64,000 nt of DNA, from contig NW_026960610.1 in assembly GCF_021018805.1 (NCBI RefSeq), forward strand, positions 2,852,001 through 2,916,000. Direction: 5' to 3'. Positions 42,640-54,448 of this stretch are shown here, one piece after another. The notes under the pieces were generated by a model, which did not search any database, had not been told where the DNA came from, and was given only the letters and a program-made list of their open reading frames with translations. Each line of letters opens with the position of its first letter. Within the stretch, counting starts at the first letter, position 1. The position numbers and the translations under genes are program-made. The stretch comes from Prinia subflava. Its lineage: Eukaryota; Chordata; Aves; Passeriformes; Cisticolidae.

Positions 42640-44380
42640 ATAAGACTTAAAAAGGATTGATGCATGTTTCAGAAACTCTTGTACCTGAGGTTTCAGAATC
42701 AAAACCTTCCAAGGAAAGTGAAATGTCCTACCCAAAACTGTAAATGTTTTCCCTGGGGTTGTTTCAGGTGCATTGAGTGTCAGAAATTGTAGTATACAAA
42801 CTTGGTGGGGGCAAGGATCCCTAGTACCCTTTGCTGGAGTTGTAGGGATGAGATAGAGAAAGAGACAGATAGAACACTAAGGGCTGCAGTAGAGAAAGGA
42901 TACATCAAAGTAGGTGATAAGGATTGGTGGGGGACCTGGTTGCACGGGACACGGGCTGGGATCGATCTGCAGGAAGAAGCAAAGGCAAAATTGGAAAGAA
43001 TTGAGTGTGATTACAACAATTGGATACCAGACGGATACCAAATTGAAATAAGGGAGTGGCACAGAGCTAAGCTTCAGTGGGCCTGGCAACAATTCACAGG
43101 TAAGAATAAATAGAGGGCAAGACCAGATTGACCTCTGCCTTTGCCACCAAGAAGATGAAATTCCCAACTGTTGGCAGCAACCCAATAGGTTGGAGGGGTG
43201 GAAAGACATGTCATACTGGACCTCTCGTTATATACCTGATCATGTGTGTAAGCATTGCCATAGCAATTGACAAATGTCACTCATGTCACCAGGCGGTGAA
43301 ATGGAGAGGAGTCACAACAGTATCCTTTGTTGGTCACACCCATATAAACAAAGGTTGTTATGATGAAAGTCAGTTAAAAGTTTGTGAAGAGCAAGGAAGA
43401 GAATTTTAGATAGCAAAGAATTTAGGAGCAAGAGGGGGAGCTGGCCGTAATTACCAGACATGTCCAAGAGGAGAAGAATATATATGTTTTACCAAAGCAG
43501 GTATGTGGAGATACACTGATAGAGGAAGAGTTCAATATAGGGAGAATTTAGTGCAGAAAGCAGTAGAAGGGTTGAAACCCACTCTGAATCTAAAGTTGCT
43601 TCCCCAAATTTGTATGAGAAATTAAAGAAACAGCTGCCAGAGTTAGACCTTTCCACTTCTGGAGAATTTGTTTATAGATTTAATGCAATAAATTGTAATA
43701 GAATTAAATATTTCCAAGTGCTGAATTTGTGGTGGGACCCAAATGACAGGGCAATAGCCTTAGAAAGGAGAAAGTTTAGAAGTAGCACAAATTTTAAAGT
43801 AGAAGCGAACAAGAATTACAAAACCTGAAGAACGGACAGAAGGATAAGTATTGACAAATGTAGTAATAGGCCAAGAATGCATAGCCAAGAAAGAGAAAGC
43901 TTTTGAGACAAAGGTAGGGGAAACCCCTTGCAGAAAAATGTATACCACAAATTTCTCTAAAATCGGTGGTAGCCACAAAACCCTGAAGGATATTTAAGTA
44001 ACAAACAAATGCCTGTTCAACAATAAAATTCTATCCTTCAAGCTTCATGGTGGGACCAGTTGTTTGGAGGGGGGGCTTGGTAGAAGAAAATAGTATTTAT
44101 AATATTATGTTCATTGACTAGATTGTTGTTTTTACCTTGCTTAATTCCATGCTTTGTTCGGCTTATCCACTCTGTGATACAAGGTATGCAGGTCGCTGTG
44201 ATGCCAGTAGACCCTGAACTAGCTACAGGGGAATTTGGCCATTTTGGGAAAACATCTAAAATATCCAAAATAATGAAATTAAAGAAGAAGGATGAAGAGA
44301 GAAAAGTTTCTGAAGTTTTGGCCAGATTCGAAACCCAGACACGAATAAGTAAGATAAATAAAAATTTATACAAGCAGAGT
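42640..44380 (+). pseudogene. env: P6 env remnant
   Basis: Open pieces at 42802-43113, 43128-43409 and 43610-43828 have Cys- and Trp-containing sequence. A short hydrophobic stretch (VIYLIMCVSIAIAI) near 43220 may be a signal-like region. The last piece (44114-44367) begins hydrophobic and continues as a charged tail, with the position of a TM anchor and tail. No CX6CC motif is seen. Assignment rests mainly on position between integrase and LTR. Confidence 0.5.
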
Positions 44381-44386
44381 GGGGAC

Positions 44387-45180
44387 TGTGAAATACAAAG
44401 TTATGTTTCGTGTCAGGGAAATAAAGAAAATCTGTGTAATCATAGTGATGGAACACAGCCATGGGACAGTTATAAAGATGAGTTCTAATAAACAGCTGAG
44501 GAAAGCATGGAAGGCAGTTTTTGAATAAATCTTTTGCTTGCAATTATCTATTATAAGTCTCAAGCTATTCTGCAATTAGTGTCCTTTAATTATAACTTTA
44601 GAAGCTTGCTTTGTATTAAAGAATTTTAAACTGTAGTTTTAGAGTGCAAAAAGGTTTTCTTTTAGACAAAAGAAGGAAAAAGGAGGGTGCTCAGGCCTCA
44701 CACAAGGTGGGAAAACATCCTGGACATGAAGATATGACTTCAGATCACTGATTTATGACTCCTGGAGAAGGAAACTGGACATCAGCATTTAGAGATTGAT
44801 AGACTTGAAAATAGAGATGGGACCCCCACATCTGGAAGCCAGATCCCACCACCTGGAAAAACATATCCTGGAAGTACATCCTGGAGTATTGAAATATCAG
44901 AATAGATCACAATGGTCTATAGAATTATACAGGACAATCTATAGATTTATGGCTGTTAGGTATTGAATTGTGACGTTAAAACTAGAAATGGAAACTGCTG
45001 AGAAAGCTTATGAATATGTATAAAATGCCATCAAATCCAGCAATGGGTGTGCAGTTGGAAGGGAAAACCCCTACCACTGTACCCAGCGCTGCCTCTTTGC
45101 TCACACTTTACCATGTTAATTAATTAATTATTAAATTGCTGCTTGATATATTGGCTGTGTCAAGCGTCTTATTTTTAACA
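44387..45180 (+). repeat. P6 3' LTR
   Basis: Same length as the 5' copy and no difference seen by eye. It follows a purine-rich stretch (GCAGAGTGGGGAC) and is followed by CTCT. Confidence 0.92.
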
Positions 45181-45184
45181 CTCT

Positions 45185-45913
45185 GCATATCTAATTAGAA
45201 GACAGTCTCAAGGCTGCAATACTGACATGCGGAAAGACTCTAAAACTCAGAGGCAGAGTGAGTTTTAAAGTAGGTATGTGGTTTCTTCAGCGCTGGGCGC
45301 AATGCAAAATAATTCTCAAAGGCACGCGCGCCCCTCGCTCACTCGCGTTTTCTTTTATCCTCTGTAATGTTACATATGTAGCAAGTTTCACAATACCCTC
45401 ATGCATATTCATCCTTTGTCTCCCTCCCCTCTCCGCTTCGTATGCTAATTAGCTTATCAGTCTTTTGCGCCTGTGCAGTTGTCTCTGGTGGTCTTCTCGG
45501 GGGTCTCGGGGATGAAGGAAGGAGTCTTCCTCTCGAGATGAACTTCTGACCCTGCCGCCTTGCGCATGCTCACTGATGCTCTGGTCATAGTTCAAGCTGT
45601 AAGGTCAGTTTTATCTGTCCCTGGGGGTGCAAGGCGCCTGTAATCTTAGTATCTTTGGTTCACTTGCATTCTTGTCTCCTGCTTTGGTAAGCATTCCCCC
45701 TCTTATCAGGCATCCTTGCATTCCAACATACTTCTGTTTCTCTCCTTCTAAGGGCAGCAGTACACATCATCTGAATGCCTACTATTTTAATGAACATTTT
45801 CTAATTTCTATGATTAATATCCTCTAATTTCCAATATCATGTTTCAGTACAATCAGTCACTCAGCATTAGGCTTTTATATGAGACACAGCTGATGACACT
45901 CATTTGTGCAGGG
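45185..45913. other. Unassigned DNA, possible LTR fragment
   Basis: GC-rich patch with CGCGCG near 45325 and CTTTTATCC near 45353. The latter could be a minus-strand TATA box. The region is otherwise AT-rich. No gene or clear boundary was found. Confidence 0.35.
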
Positions 45914-46529
45914 TGTTATAAATAATAGCCAATTCCCAATTAAGAAAACAATTTTTATTAATTAAAGACTCAACTTACAGAAATTTCGGACAAGCCAGCA
46001 ATTGGAAGTTCAGTGTCGAGACCCAGGGATCGTCACTGGGTGAACTTTAACTACGGCCTCTATCGCACCGTAGTCCCCTCTGTTCACAAATTCAGCCCTT
46101 TTTGGGGTCCCCTTATATACAGTTTATTTTGCCCATGGCCCCCATAGTCTTTTGTCTTCTTTCTTTTCCTTATGAGTTTCTTTCTGTCATCTCATCTGCT
46201 GAATAGGGCTTTTCGAGGCAAGATTCAGTCTCTCAAAAAATCTGAGTAGGGAGATGAGATGGTGAATAGAGGGGTGTCTTCCCAATATTGCTGCTAAATC
46301 AATATAGCTCCTGATGGCTGGGCACTTTACAGTCCCCATCGCCCAGCAGGGTCAGTCCATCCCTCTTTCTGTTGCTAATGTTGGTGATTCTCACATCTCC
46401 AGTTCCACCTTGAATCCCTGGCAGCAGCTTTTGTTTGTCCTAAAATGCATTTGCTACAAGCCTGGACTTGCCAGTTTCATTTATTCCCATAGACATATCT
46501 TACTATATACATATACATATATTGTAACA
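45914..46529 (-). repeat. Possible solo LTR S7
   Basis: Ends are TGTTATAA and TTGTAACA, near-inverted repeats. On the minus strand there is TATATAAGGGG near 46110 and AATAAA near 45955. Flanks do not give a duplication, so the boundaries are tentative. Confidence 0.42.
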
Positions 46530-47048
46530 CGGATTATCCCATGTTATTTATTACACAGGGCATGGAGGAAATGCCAGTGCTGGACCTGCAGCTCTGGTTT
46601 GCAGCAGATATTACTGTTTTTGATGGCCTTGGTCTTTTTGTTGTACATTTACAGACCCTACTGCTGTGCACAGACATCCCACACTAAATCTATCAGAAAA
46701 CATTACCTGCGATAGCTCTTGGCAGCAGCAACTCCTCTGTGTCAACCGGCCAAAACAGGGCTCTAAACAAGGAGAACAACTCAGATCATATGCTTTGCTA
46801 ATTATGCATAAGAAGAAGATGTAAACAAGCTCCATTAAGATTATTATGCATGAGTTCATGTTTTTGCACAATTCACAAATTACCTATAACTTCTTTTCTC
46901 AGATAAATAAGGTTGGAATGGTACAGCTGACATTTTTTGCCAAAGACTATGACTTCACTGCAGCTTTCAGAGAAATTACCTGGAGATTTACAGTCCTATT
47001 AACCCATAACCCTGATATTGTCTGATGAGACTATTATCATCCTAGTCT
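46530..47048. other. Flanking DNA, no gene seen
   Basis: AT-rich with short frames only. No repeat or coding signal was recognised. Confidence 0.45.
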
Positions 47049-47650
47049 TGAAATGAACAGGGCTAATGCCTTTATTAATATTCAGCTCTTTATTAAAATG
47101 ATCAGCTGGGTGGTAGAGCCCAAAGAAGCTTTTCAAGGCTGCTGTAGCCATCCGGAGGAGCAGGAAATGTCCCAGTTCACCATTTCAGCTGCAAACAGCA
47201 AGGGCTGAGTCTTTGTTCCCATTGGAACAGCTAGAAGCTCTCTCTGGTCAATCCTCAGAAGGCAGAGGGGTGCAGGTCTGTTGCTGAAGTGCAAAGCTTC
47301 AGACGTCAGCTCTTTACCCTTATGGATATATCTTGAAAGTTTCTCGCTCTCTGTCACTCGAGTGGCCCAGTCCCCACGTCCGTCAGACTCTTAATAGATC
47401 ATGGCGAGTTCTCAAACCAGGTCAGGGGGTGTGTCCACCTCCTCCTTGGCGAGAGCATCACCTGGCTCTTTTACCGTGTCCAGTCTTCCATCTTGGGGTG
47501 CCCTTCATCTCCAAAGAACTCTCTCCCAGCGTGCTGTGTGTTCGTCTTATTTGCATATGCCTTCCTCAAATAGGCAGCGTGGGGGGGGAGGGGGCTAGGT
47601 GAGCTCCAATTACAGTAGACACAACTAGGACAATCAACTAGCTTTTAACA
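47049..47650 (-). repeat. Solo LTR S8, diverged relative of P7 LTR
   Basis: On the minus strand the 3' end (AATAAAGAGCTGAATATTAATAAAGG up to TTCATTTCA, read in pieces) and blocks such as TTGACCAGAGAGA and CTCTGCCTTCTGA match the P7 LTR. It lies 230 bases from P7 in the opposite direction. The start is placed at TGTTAAAAGC by analogy, and no 4-bp duplication was seen. Confidence 0.68.
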
Positions 47651-47873
47651 TGCTAATTCAGAAATGCAGGACCGGCAGGATGGCTGCCCAGCAGGGTACT
47701 ACAGCTTCCGTGAGGACGGCAGCTGTCTTAGTCCAGCCACGGATGGGGGTCACCCGTCCCCGAGGCACCGGGGCCCTGGTGCCTCCCATTGCCCCCTCCA
47801 GAGCCCCATGGAACCACCTGCCCAGCCACGGCTCCTGCCAACAGCGGCAGGGCCAGCTGCCCGGAGGCGGGGG
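47651..47873. other. GC-rich unassigned block, left part (split by P7)
   Basis: GC-rich sequence continues without loss at 55240-55540 once P7 and one CCAC are removed. On the minus strand 55534-55236 and this block read through as open frames rich in Gly, Arg, Pro and Cys. I cannot identify a product. It could be an exon or CpG-rich segment of an old gene, or another retroelement. Confidence 0.35.
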
Positions 47874-47877
47874 CCAC

Positions 47878-48671
47878 TGTTAGGAACAAAAGAAAAAAAA
47901 AAAAAAAAGAAAAAAGAAAAAAAAAAAAAAAAAAACAAACACCACAACAAAAACAACCACCCCACAACTGACCCTCTCCTGGCTAGAGTAACACCCCCCC
48001 ACACCCCAGACAATCTGAGCAGGGAGAGCTGCCCTGAAGGAAAGTTGCCTGGCAACTTTTCCCTACCTAATTGAAATGTGAAAAGAAGCTGCCCACACCT
48101 AGATAGCCCTATTGTCCTTTGTAACTACCTCATTTAGCAAGAGTAACTTCGGCTATGACCAGGACAAATGCATATGCATTTGGATATGCAGATAGGGCAG
48201 GGCCGCCCCCGTGGATCCTGGGAGGTTTTTTTTGGGGAAACTGCACCCCAGGACAGGAAGCTGGATTCGTCAGAAGAGAATTGGATAGTGCCCTGGCTGA
48301 GCGGGGAGTGGATGCACCTCCTGGCCTGGTTTGAAGATTGGCCATGACCTGTGAGGAGCCTGAATGGAATGGGAACTGGCCAGCTGAGCTGGCTGATGGA
48401 GAGAATGGGAAACTCTTGAAACTTTTCCCTGAGGGCAAAGAGCTGACTGCCAGTGCTCTGCCTTCTGATGGTTGACCAGAGAGAACTGCCAGCTGTTTCT
48501 ATGGGAACAAGGACTCAGCATCCACTGGGACAGCACCTGCTCCTTCAGATGACTGCAGTAGTGTGGAAAACTCCGATCGGACTTTGCAATCCTGCTGATG
48601 ATTTTAATAATGAGCTGATCACTTTAATAAAGAGCTGAATATTAATAAAGGCATATGCCCTGTTCTTTTCA
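47878..48671 (+). repeat. P7 5' LTR
   Basis: It starts TGTTAGGAACAAAAG, has an A-rich run of about 50 bases near the start, and ends GTTCTTTTCA. AATAAA occurs at 48626-48631 and 48644-48649. Confidence 0.92.
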
Positions 48672-48673
48672 AC

Positions 48674-48691
48674 TGGGGACTCGTCCGGGAT
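48674..48691 (+). promoter_or_regulatory. P7 primer binding site, tRNA-Pro type
   Basis: TGGGGACTCGTCCGGGAT differs from the proline-tRNA primer site used by gammaretroviruses at one base (A for G, position 6). It lies two bases after the LTR. Confidence 0.85.
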
Positions 48692-49103
48692 AGCCACGCC
48701 CACAAAGGACCACCCCCGAAGAAGACGATCATCTGCTTCGAGGGATCCTTGGGAATCGCTGGCTACCCCCGGACCTTGGCATCAGCGTGGGACCAAGCAG
48801 CACAGAAGAACGCAGGATCGGCCCTGGGATCAGCGCTGGATCGGCCCTGGGATCATCGTGAGACCAAGCAAAGCAGAAGAACGCCAGATGGGTGAGATAA
48901 ATCCGTGGCAGAAATGGGAGGCGAATGAATGAGTGCTTGAGTGAGATGGGGGCCGGCAGCTCGGACCCCCAGAGCGAAAGTGGACCCCTTAGTATCGCGT
49001 TTCCGGTCTCCCGAGAGGGTGCCGGCCGAGAACGGGCGGGAAGCGAATGGCATAGAAGAGTGACTGAGGTGCCTCCTTGGGGGAGGGCCCCATCAAGCGT
49101 GCA

Positions 49104-49830
49104 AAGGCTCTTGAGGTGTGAGGTAAGATCCTCGGCAGGGCAGGTGAGAGGTCCCTGGCAGGGCTGCCCCAGAAGGCAGATGAGAGGAGATCCCCAACAG
49201 GGAAGGTAATGTCCCTGGCAGGGCTGCCCCAGAAGGCAGATGAGAGAAGATCCCCAGCAGGGCAGGTGAGAGGTCTCTGGCAGGGCTGCTCCAGAAAGCA
49301 AGTGAAAGAAGATCCCTGGCACAGCAGGATGCCCCATCAGGCAGGTGAGGGATGATCCCTGGCAGAGCAGGTGCAAGGTAATGTCCCTGGCATAACAAGA
49401 CAAGATGCTCCAGTAGGCAGGCGAGAGAAGATCCCCAGCAGGGCAAGTGAGAGGCCCCTGGCAGGGTTACTCCAGAAGGCAGATGAGAGAAGATCCTCAG
49501 CAGGGCAGGTGAGAGGTCCCTGGCAGGGCTGCTCCAGAAGGGAATTGAAAGAGGATCCCTGGCACGGCAAGATGCCCCATCAGGCAGACGAGGAAAGATC
49601 CCCGGCAGAGCAGGTGCAAGGTAATGTCCCCGGCATGGCAAAACAAGATGCCCCAGTAGGCAGGTGAGAAAAAGTCCCTGGCAGGGCAGGTAGAAAGTCT
49701 CGGGCAGGGCAGGATGCCCTGACAGGAAGGCAAGGAAGATCCCTAATAGGGCAAGTGGGAAGTCCCTGGCAGGATAGGGCATGATGTCCCAGGAGGCAGG
49801 TGGGCTGTCCCCAAGAGAGTTTAAGCATAT
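49104..49830 (+). repeat. P7 leader tandem repeat 1 (about 60-bp units)
   Basis: Imperfect units around GATCCCTGGCAGGGCAGGTG and CTGCCCCAGAAGGCAGATGAG repeat about ten or more times with small changes. The long minus-strand frames through it are products of the repetition. The sequence 48692-49103 between the primer site and the repeats shows no gene. Confidence 0.75.
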
Positions 49831-49978
49831 CCGGGCAAGCAAGTAAGATATCATTAGCAAGCAGGAAAGCAGGCATAAAGGTGAGGAAACAGACAAGAAA
49901 GCAGACAGGCAAGCAAGAAGGAAAGCAAGATTTATGAGCAAAAAAAAACAAACAAAAAGAGCAGCCAGATAAACAAAA

Positions 49979-50868
49979 AGGGAGGCGAAGGGGACTCGGC
50001 CGGAGTTCGGGTGTGAGGCTCGGCAGGACGTTCGACCTCACCCCGGCAGGGAGTTCGAGTCTCCTAAGCCTAGGGGGCAAGGGGGGCTTGGCCGGAGTTC
50101 AGGTGTGAGGCTCGGCAAGACGTTCGACCTCAGCCTGGCAGGGAGTTCAAGCCTCCTAAGCCTTGTAGGAAAGGGAGGCGAAGGGGACTCGGACGGAGTT
50201 CGAGTGTGAGGCTCGGCAGGACGTTCGACCTCACCCCGGCAGGGAGTTCGAGTCTCCTAAGCCTAGGGGGCAAGGGGGGCTTGGCCGGAGTTCAGGTGTG
50301 AGGCTCGGCAGGACATTCGACCTCAGCCCGGCAGGGAGTTCAAGCCTCCTAAGCCTTGTAGGAAAGGGAGGCGAAGGGGACTCGGACGGAGTTCGGGAGT
50401 GAGGCTCGGCAGGACGTTCGACCTCAGCCTGGCAGGGAGTTCAAGCCTCCTAAGCCTTGTAGGAAAGGGAGGCGAAGGGGACTCGGCCGGAGTTCGGGTG
50501 TGAGGCTCGGCAGGACGTTCGACCTCACCCCGGCAGGGAGTTCGAGTCTCCTAAGCCTAGGGGGCAAGGGGGGCTTGGCCGGAGTTCAGGTGTGAGGCTC
50601 GGCAGGACGTTCGACCTCAGCCTGGCAGGGAGTTCAAGCCTCCTAAGCCTTGTAGGAAAGGGAGGCGAAGGGGACTCGGCCGGAGTTCGGGAGTGAGGCT
50701 CGGCAGGACGTTCGACCTCACCCCGGCAGGGAGTTCGAGTCTCCTAAGCCTAGGGGGCAAGGGGGACTTGGCCGGAGTTCAGGTGTGAGGCTCGGCAGGA
50801 CGTTCGACCTCAGCCTGGCAGGGAGTTCAAGCCTCCTAAGCCTTGTGAAGTTAGGGAGTTCAAACAAG
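49979..50868 (+). repeat. P7 leader tandem repeat 2 (about 97-bp units, mostly as dimers)
   Basis: Two unit types alternate. One contains GGCGAAGGGGACTCGG and the other CAAGGGGGGCTTGGCC. Both then contain GAGGCTCGGCAGGACGTTCG and a GGCAGGGAGTTC segment. The first type begins near 49979, 50168, 50360, 50458 and 50653, giving about nine units. Neighbouring copies are nearly identical. The block still has many GG, unlike the sequence after 50.9 kb. Confidence 0.82.
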
Positions 50869-50869
50869 A

Positions 50870-52400
50870 CTCAGCAGGGGTCCAAGCCTAGAAAGCCTAG
50901 AAAGAAGTTCAGACTTAAGTCGAAAAGTTAAGAGAGATACCCTTAGCAGAAAACAATGGGTGTGATTCATAGTAGTAAGTGTCATAGCCAAGAGAGAGTT
51001 TTAAAAAGAGACAGACGAAAAAGTGTCAAAAGTGGGTTGCCAAGAAATTATATTCTGACCCTTTAAAGTTCAGCAAAGAGATTCAGAATGTTTAGTTGTG
51101 AGAGATCAGACAACCTTTAGTTATCTTAAAGTTTAGATTGCCAATCAGAATATTCCAGTTTAGATTGAAGCACTGTTAAAGTACTTCGTTTTTCCTTTTA
51201 TTTTAAGGCCTAAAAACTGAGATGATGTTATAGTAAACAAGCAGACCCTTCCAAAAGGACAGTAAAGAAGATTCTCCCTAACATCCCCCTAGAACAATTG
51301 TCAGACCAATAATATCCTTAAAAGACCACAAAGAGTCCAGATAAAGTTAAGATGACATATTATAGTAAAAGAATATAGCTGAGATTAAAATTACAAAGAG
51401 AGTAGTCATAGTGTAAGACCTGAATTCAGTAAATGTGTAACCAGTTAAACCAACATCTCTAAGCCCAAGAAGACCCTGATGTAAAACCACTATCTTATGC
51501 AGCCTGCTGGCTAGAAAACTATAAGTAATGAAAATGTGAAAATATGCAAACTCTCCCTCCTACCCCAGCTGTACCTCCAGTCTCTTCCTTAACCTCTCCA
51601 ACAGTTCCCCTTCACCAATTGTGATACCCTCACTTCCCCACTTGGGAGTGGGAACCACCCCTGCCCAGTGTTTCTCTTGGCCTGTCTCCACTACTGCTCC
51701 CTCTACCTGGTGTTTTAGAGGAAGAGACAGATTACAACACCCAATCCAAAGCACCAAGAACAGAGGAGGTCTTTCCCTTAGAAAAGTTCCTATAGATTAA
51801 TTAAAAAGATTAAAATTTATAAATGCACCTTTGACAGCCCCTGAAGCCCAAGACTCTAAGAAAGAGAGAGGGTTTAGTAGAAGACCCCATTGGAATGTCT
51901 AACCAGCTAGACCAGCTTCTGAGGCCAAATAGTTATTCCTCGAGAGAGTTAAACTCTATTCTAATAGTTCTGTTCACTCCAGAAGAAGCCCGGATAGTCC
52001 AGATAGCAAAAATAAAAAAAAATAGACTGTGACACCCAAGAGACCATAAGATGCCCTTAATAGACACCAGCTAAAATTCAGACCAAGAAAAAAAAAAAAA
52101 AAAAAAAAAAAAGCAAAGCATGAGAGACTATAGATCCCTGATAGTGAGAATCAAAGTCTACGGTCTACCTCTCAAAACTACTAGACCCAGTAGTTAAGAG
52201 ATAACCAACTTGCCTGCAAACAGTTGCAGTAACAGCTACCCTAATAAAAGAAGTCTAAAAGGTTGATCCTGCAAAAGAAAAATTGCTAAGCCAGAAGACT
52301 TAACACTAGTTGACTGACTCTAAAATAATGAACACAAGTGACTTAGAATTAATCACCCTATGCAGTTTCTCGCTAGAGAACCCCTAGCCAATCTAGAACA
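50870..52400 (+). pseudogene. gag: P7 gag trace in GG-poor DNA
   Basis: Most of this stretch has no readable frame, with many TAG and TAA and few GG. A Pro-rich segment near 51550-51720 (VPPVSSLTSPTVPL) and a capsid-like segment near 51890-52000 (EDPIGMSNQLDQLLRP, then LFTPEEARIVQIAK) resemble gammaretroviral gag, including the capsid piece in P6. A run of about 26 A lies near 52086. Nothing here can be translated as a unit. Confidence 0.6.
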
Positions 52401-53858
52401 TGATTCAAAGTAAGAAGAAAATTAGTAATTGCAGACAAAGAGAAAGCAGAAGTGCTTTATGCTTTGTTTTGCTGCTGTCTTTAGTGAGAAGACAGCTTGT
52501 CTTCAAGACAGTGGTCATACTGAGTCAGTAGATATTTTTAAAGAACAGAATAGTCCTCCTGTTATCAAAAACAAAGTAGTCAGAGAAGTAGTAATTTGCT
52601 TGAATGCCCACTCACATGAAATCCATCCCAAAGAGATAAGAGAGCTAACAGATAAGTTTGCAAAGCCACTCCATCATCTACCAACAGTCTCAACTCACTA
52701 GTGAAGTTCTAGATGACTGAGAGCTAGCCAATGTAATTCCCATTCATAAAGAGTAGAGAAGAGCCTAGTAATTATATGCCAGTTAGCCTGACCAAAGTAC
52801 CGAGTAAGATGATAAAGCAGTTTATACTGAGAGCTATTGTGCAGCACTGATGAGATAAACAGAGTATCAGACCCAGCCAGCATGAGCTTAAGAGAAGTAA
52901 GTAGTGTTCGACCCCACTAGCCTCCTTCTCTGACCAGGTGACCTGCCTGGTAGATACATGAAAAGTTGTTTATGTTGTCTATTTAGACTTCAGCAAAGTC
53001 TTTGACACTGTTTCCCACAGCTTATACAAGAACACTCTTTGCTAAGTTAAGAACTGGCTAGATACCCAAGCCCAGAGAGTAGTAACGAATAGTGCTGCAT
53101 CCAGCAGGCAACCAGCCACCAGTGGTGTCCCTCAGAAGTCTGTGCTGAAGCCAGTTCTATTTATTATATTTATTAATAACACAGATGAAAGTATTGAGTC
53201 CTTCATTAGTAAATTTACAGATGACACTAAGCTGAGAGCACGTGTCCATCTGTTAGAGAGTAAGAAGACTCTGTAGAGAAACCTAAAATGATTAGATAGA
53301 TAAGCAAAATCTAAGAAGATAACGTTTAATAAGTCCAAATCCCAGGTGTTGCATTTTAGCCACAATAACCCCCTGCAACCTTACAAGTTGAAGGTAGTGT
53401 AGCTAGACAGTACCCAAGCAGAAAAAGACCTGAAAGTGCTAGTTGATAACCAACTAAATATGAGCCAGCAGTATGCCCTGATGGCCAAAGCTAACAATAT
53501 CGTAGGCTGTATTGAGAATAATGTGGCCAGCAGGAGCAGAAAGGTCATCCTTTCCTTACATATAGCATTGGTGAGGCCACTCCTTGAGTACTGTGCCCAG
53601 TTCTGAGCCCCTCAGTTTAAAAAGACATTAAGATGCTTGAGCGTGTCAAAAGAAAGCAACAAAGCTAGTGAGAAGCTTAGAACACTAGCCCTATAAATAC
53701 TAGCTGGAAGAGCTGAAGTTGTTTAGCCTAGAGAAAAAGAGATTCAGAAGTAACATTATCACTACAACTCCCTGAAAGGTAGTTATAGTAAAGTGAGAGT
53801 GAGTCTTGTTCTTCAAGCAGCAACTGATAGAACAAGAAGACACAGTCTTCAGCGGTGC

Positions 53859-53902
<44 letters not shown>

Positions 53903-54042
53903 CTGCCTTGAGAAGTAGTAAAGTCACCATTCCTAGATGTGTGTAAGAAGAGAGTAGATGTAGCACTTAGTGACATCGTGTAATTAGAGTTAGACTTAAT
54001 CCTAGAAGTCTCTTCCAGCCTAGTGATTCTGTAATTCTGTAA
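52400..54042 (+). mobile_element. CR1 LINE fragment inside P7
   Basis: The reading frames, broken by many TAG, follow CR1 ORF2 reverse transcriptase. The first is EKAEVLYALF, then HPKEIRELTDKFAKPL. NYMPVSLTKVPSK and VVYVDFSKVFDTVSHSLY follow, in approximate reading. The catalytic FADD region reads KFTDDTKL near 53215, with Ala changed to Thr (GCA to ACA). LSRASRSRKVILS-like and LEYCAQF-type text follows. The 3' end has the CR1-type octamer repeats (TGATTCTGTAATTCTGTA, 54023-54040). A run of about 40 A at 53861-53900 replaces part of the usual sequence. The 5' end is truncated and its exact start is uncertain. Confidence 0.82.
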
Positions 54043-54448
54043 CTAAGAAGAGGAAAATTATGAAAGTCTCCTCCAGGTGCTGCTCACCACACATACCGCA
54101 GTGCGAACTCCAGAGAGAAGTCAGACCCACGTTACCGGAGTCACAGGACCAGTACCGCCCCTGATGCCGAACCAGACCCAACAGGACCACCTGCCACCTC
54201 TTCTACGTAGATAACAATTGAGAGACCAAGAGACCTATCCCTAGTTAAATTGTTATCGAGTGTGTCTTAATTCCTGATAAAAAAACCAAGTTTAAAGGCA
54301 CCCCTCCCACATCTGCTCAGTCTCCCGCTGGGCAATTCCCCTAGAGAACTCCTAAATTTCTTTGAGCAGTGTCTATTGAGAGGATACACAGTAGGAAGCT
54401 GCAAGTTGATGCGGGCTACAGCCCGATCAAAGAAATAGAGGAGGGATT
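54043..54448 (+). pseudogene. P7 late pol/env trace and polypurine tract
   Basis: A short segment (54080-54210, HTAVRTPERSQTHVTGV) has the look of a gammaretroviral integrase end or env start, but too little is left to be sure. GAGGAGGGA (54439-54447 region) just before the LTR is the purine tract and keeps its GG. Confidence 0.45.

Larger units (their letters stand above)
38437..45180 (+). mobile_element. Provirus P6: gammaretrovirus-like, internally deleted
   Basis: Two 794-bp LTRs (38437-39230 and 44387-45180) look identical by eye and are flanked by CTCT (38433-38436 and 45181-45184). A 4-bp duplication is typical of class I ERVs. The interior has matrix and start of capsid, then jumps to the RT thumb, RNase H, integrase and env remnants, with many stops. 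Capsid C-terminus, nucleocapsid, protease and the RT catalytic domain are absent. Matching LTRs with a ruined interior suggest recent copying in trans of a defective genome. Confidence 0.88.

Noticed and set aside
47882..47936. Poly(A) tail of a processed pseudogene
   Set aside because: The A-rich run is at the same place in both P7 LTRs, so it belongs to the LTR.
49093..49941. 282-codon minus-strand frame with repeated Leu/Pro/Cys text
   Set aside because: It is produced by reading the leader tandem repeats of P7 backwards. No domain, and the repeat period keeps the frame open.
49979..50868. CRISPR-like array
   Set aside because: Units are contiguous tandem repeats without unique spacers, inside a retroviral leader in a vertebrate genome.
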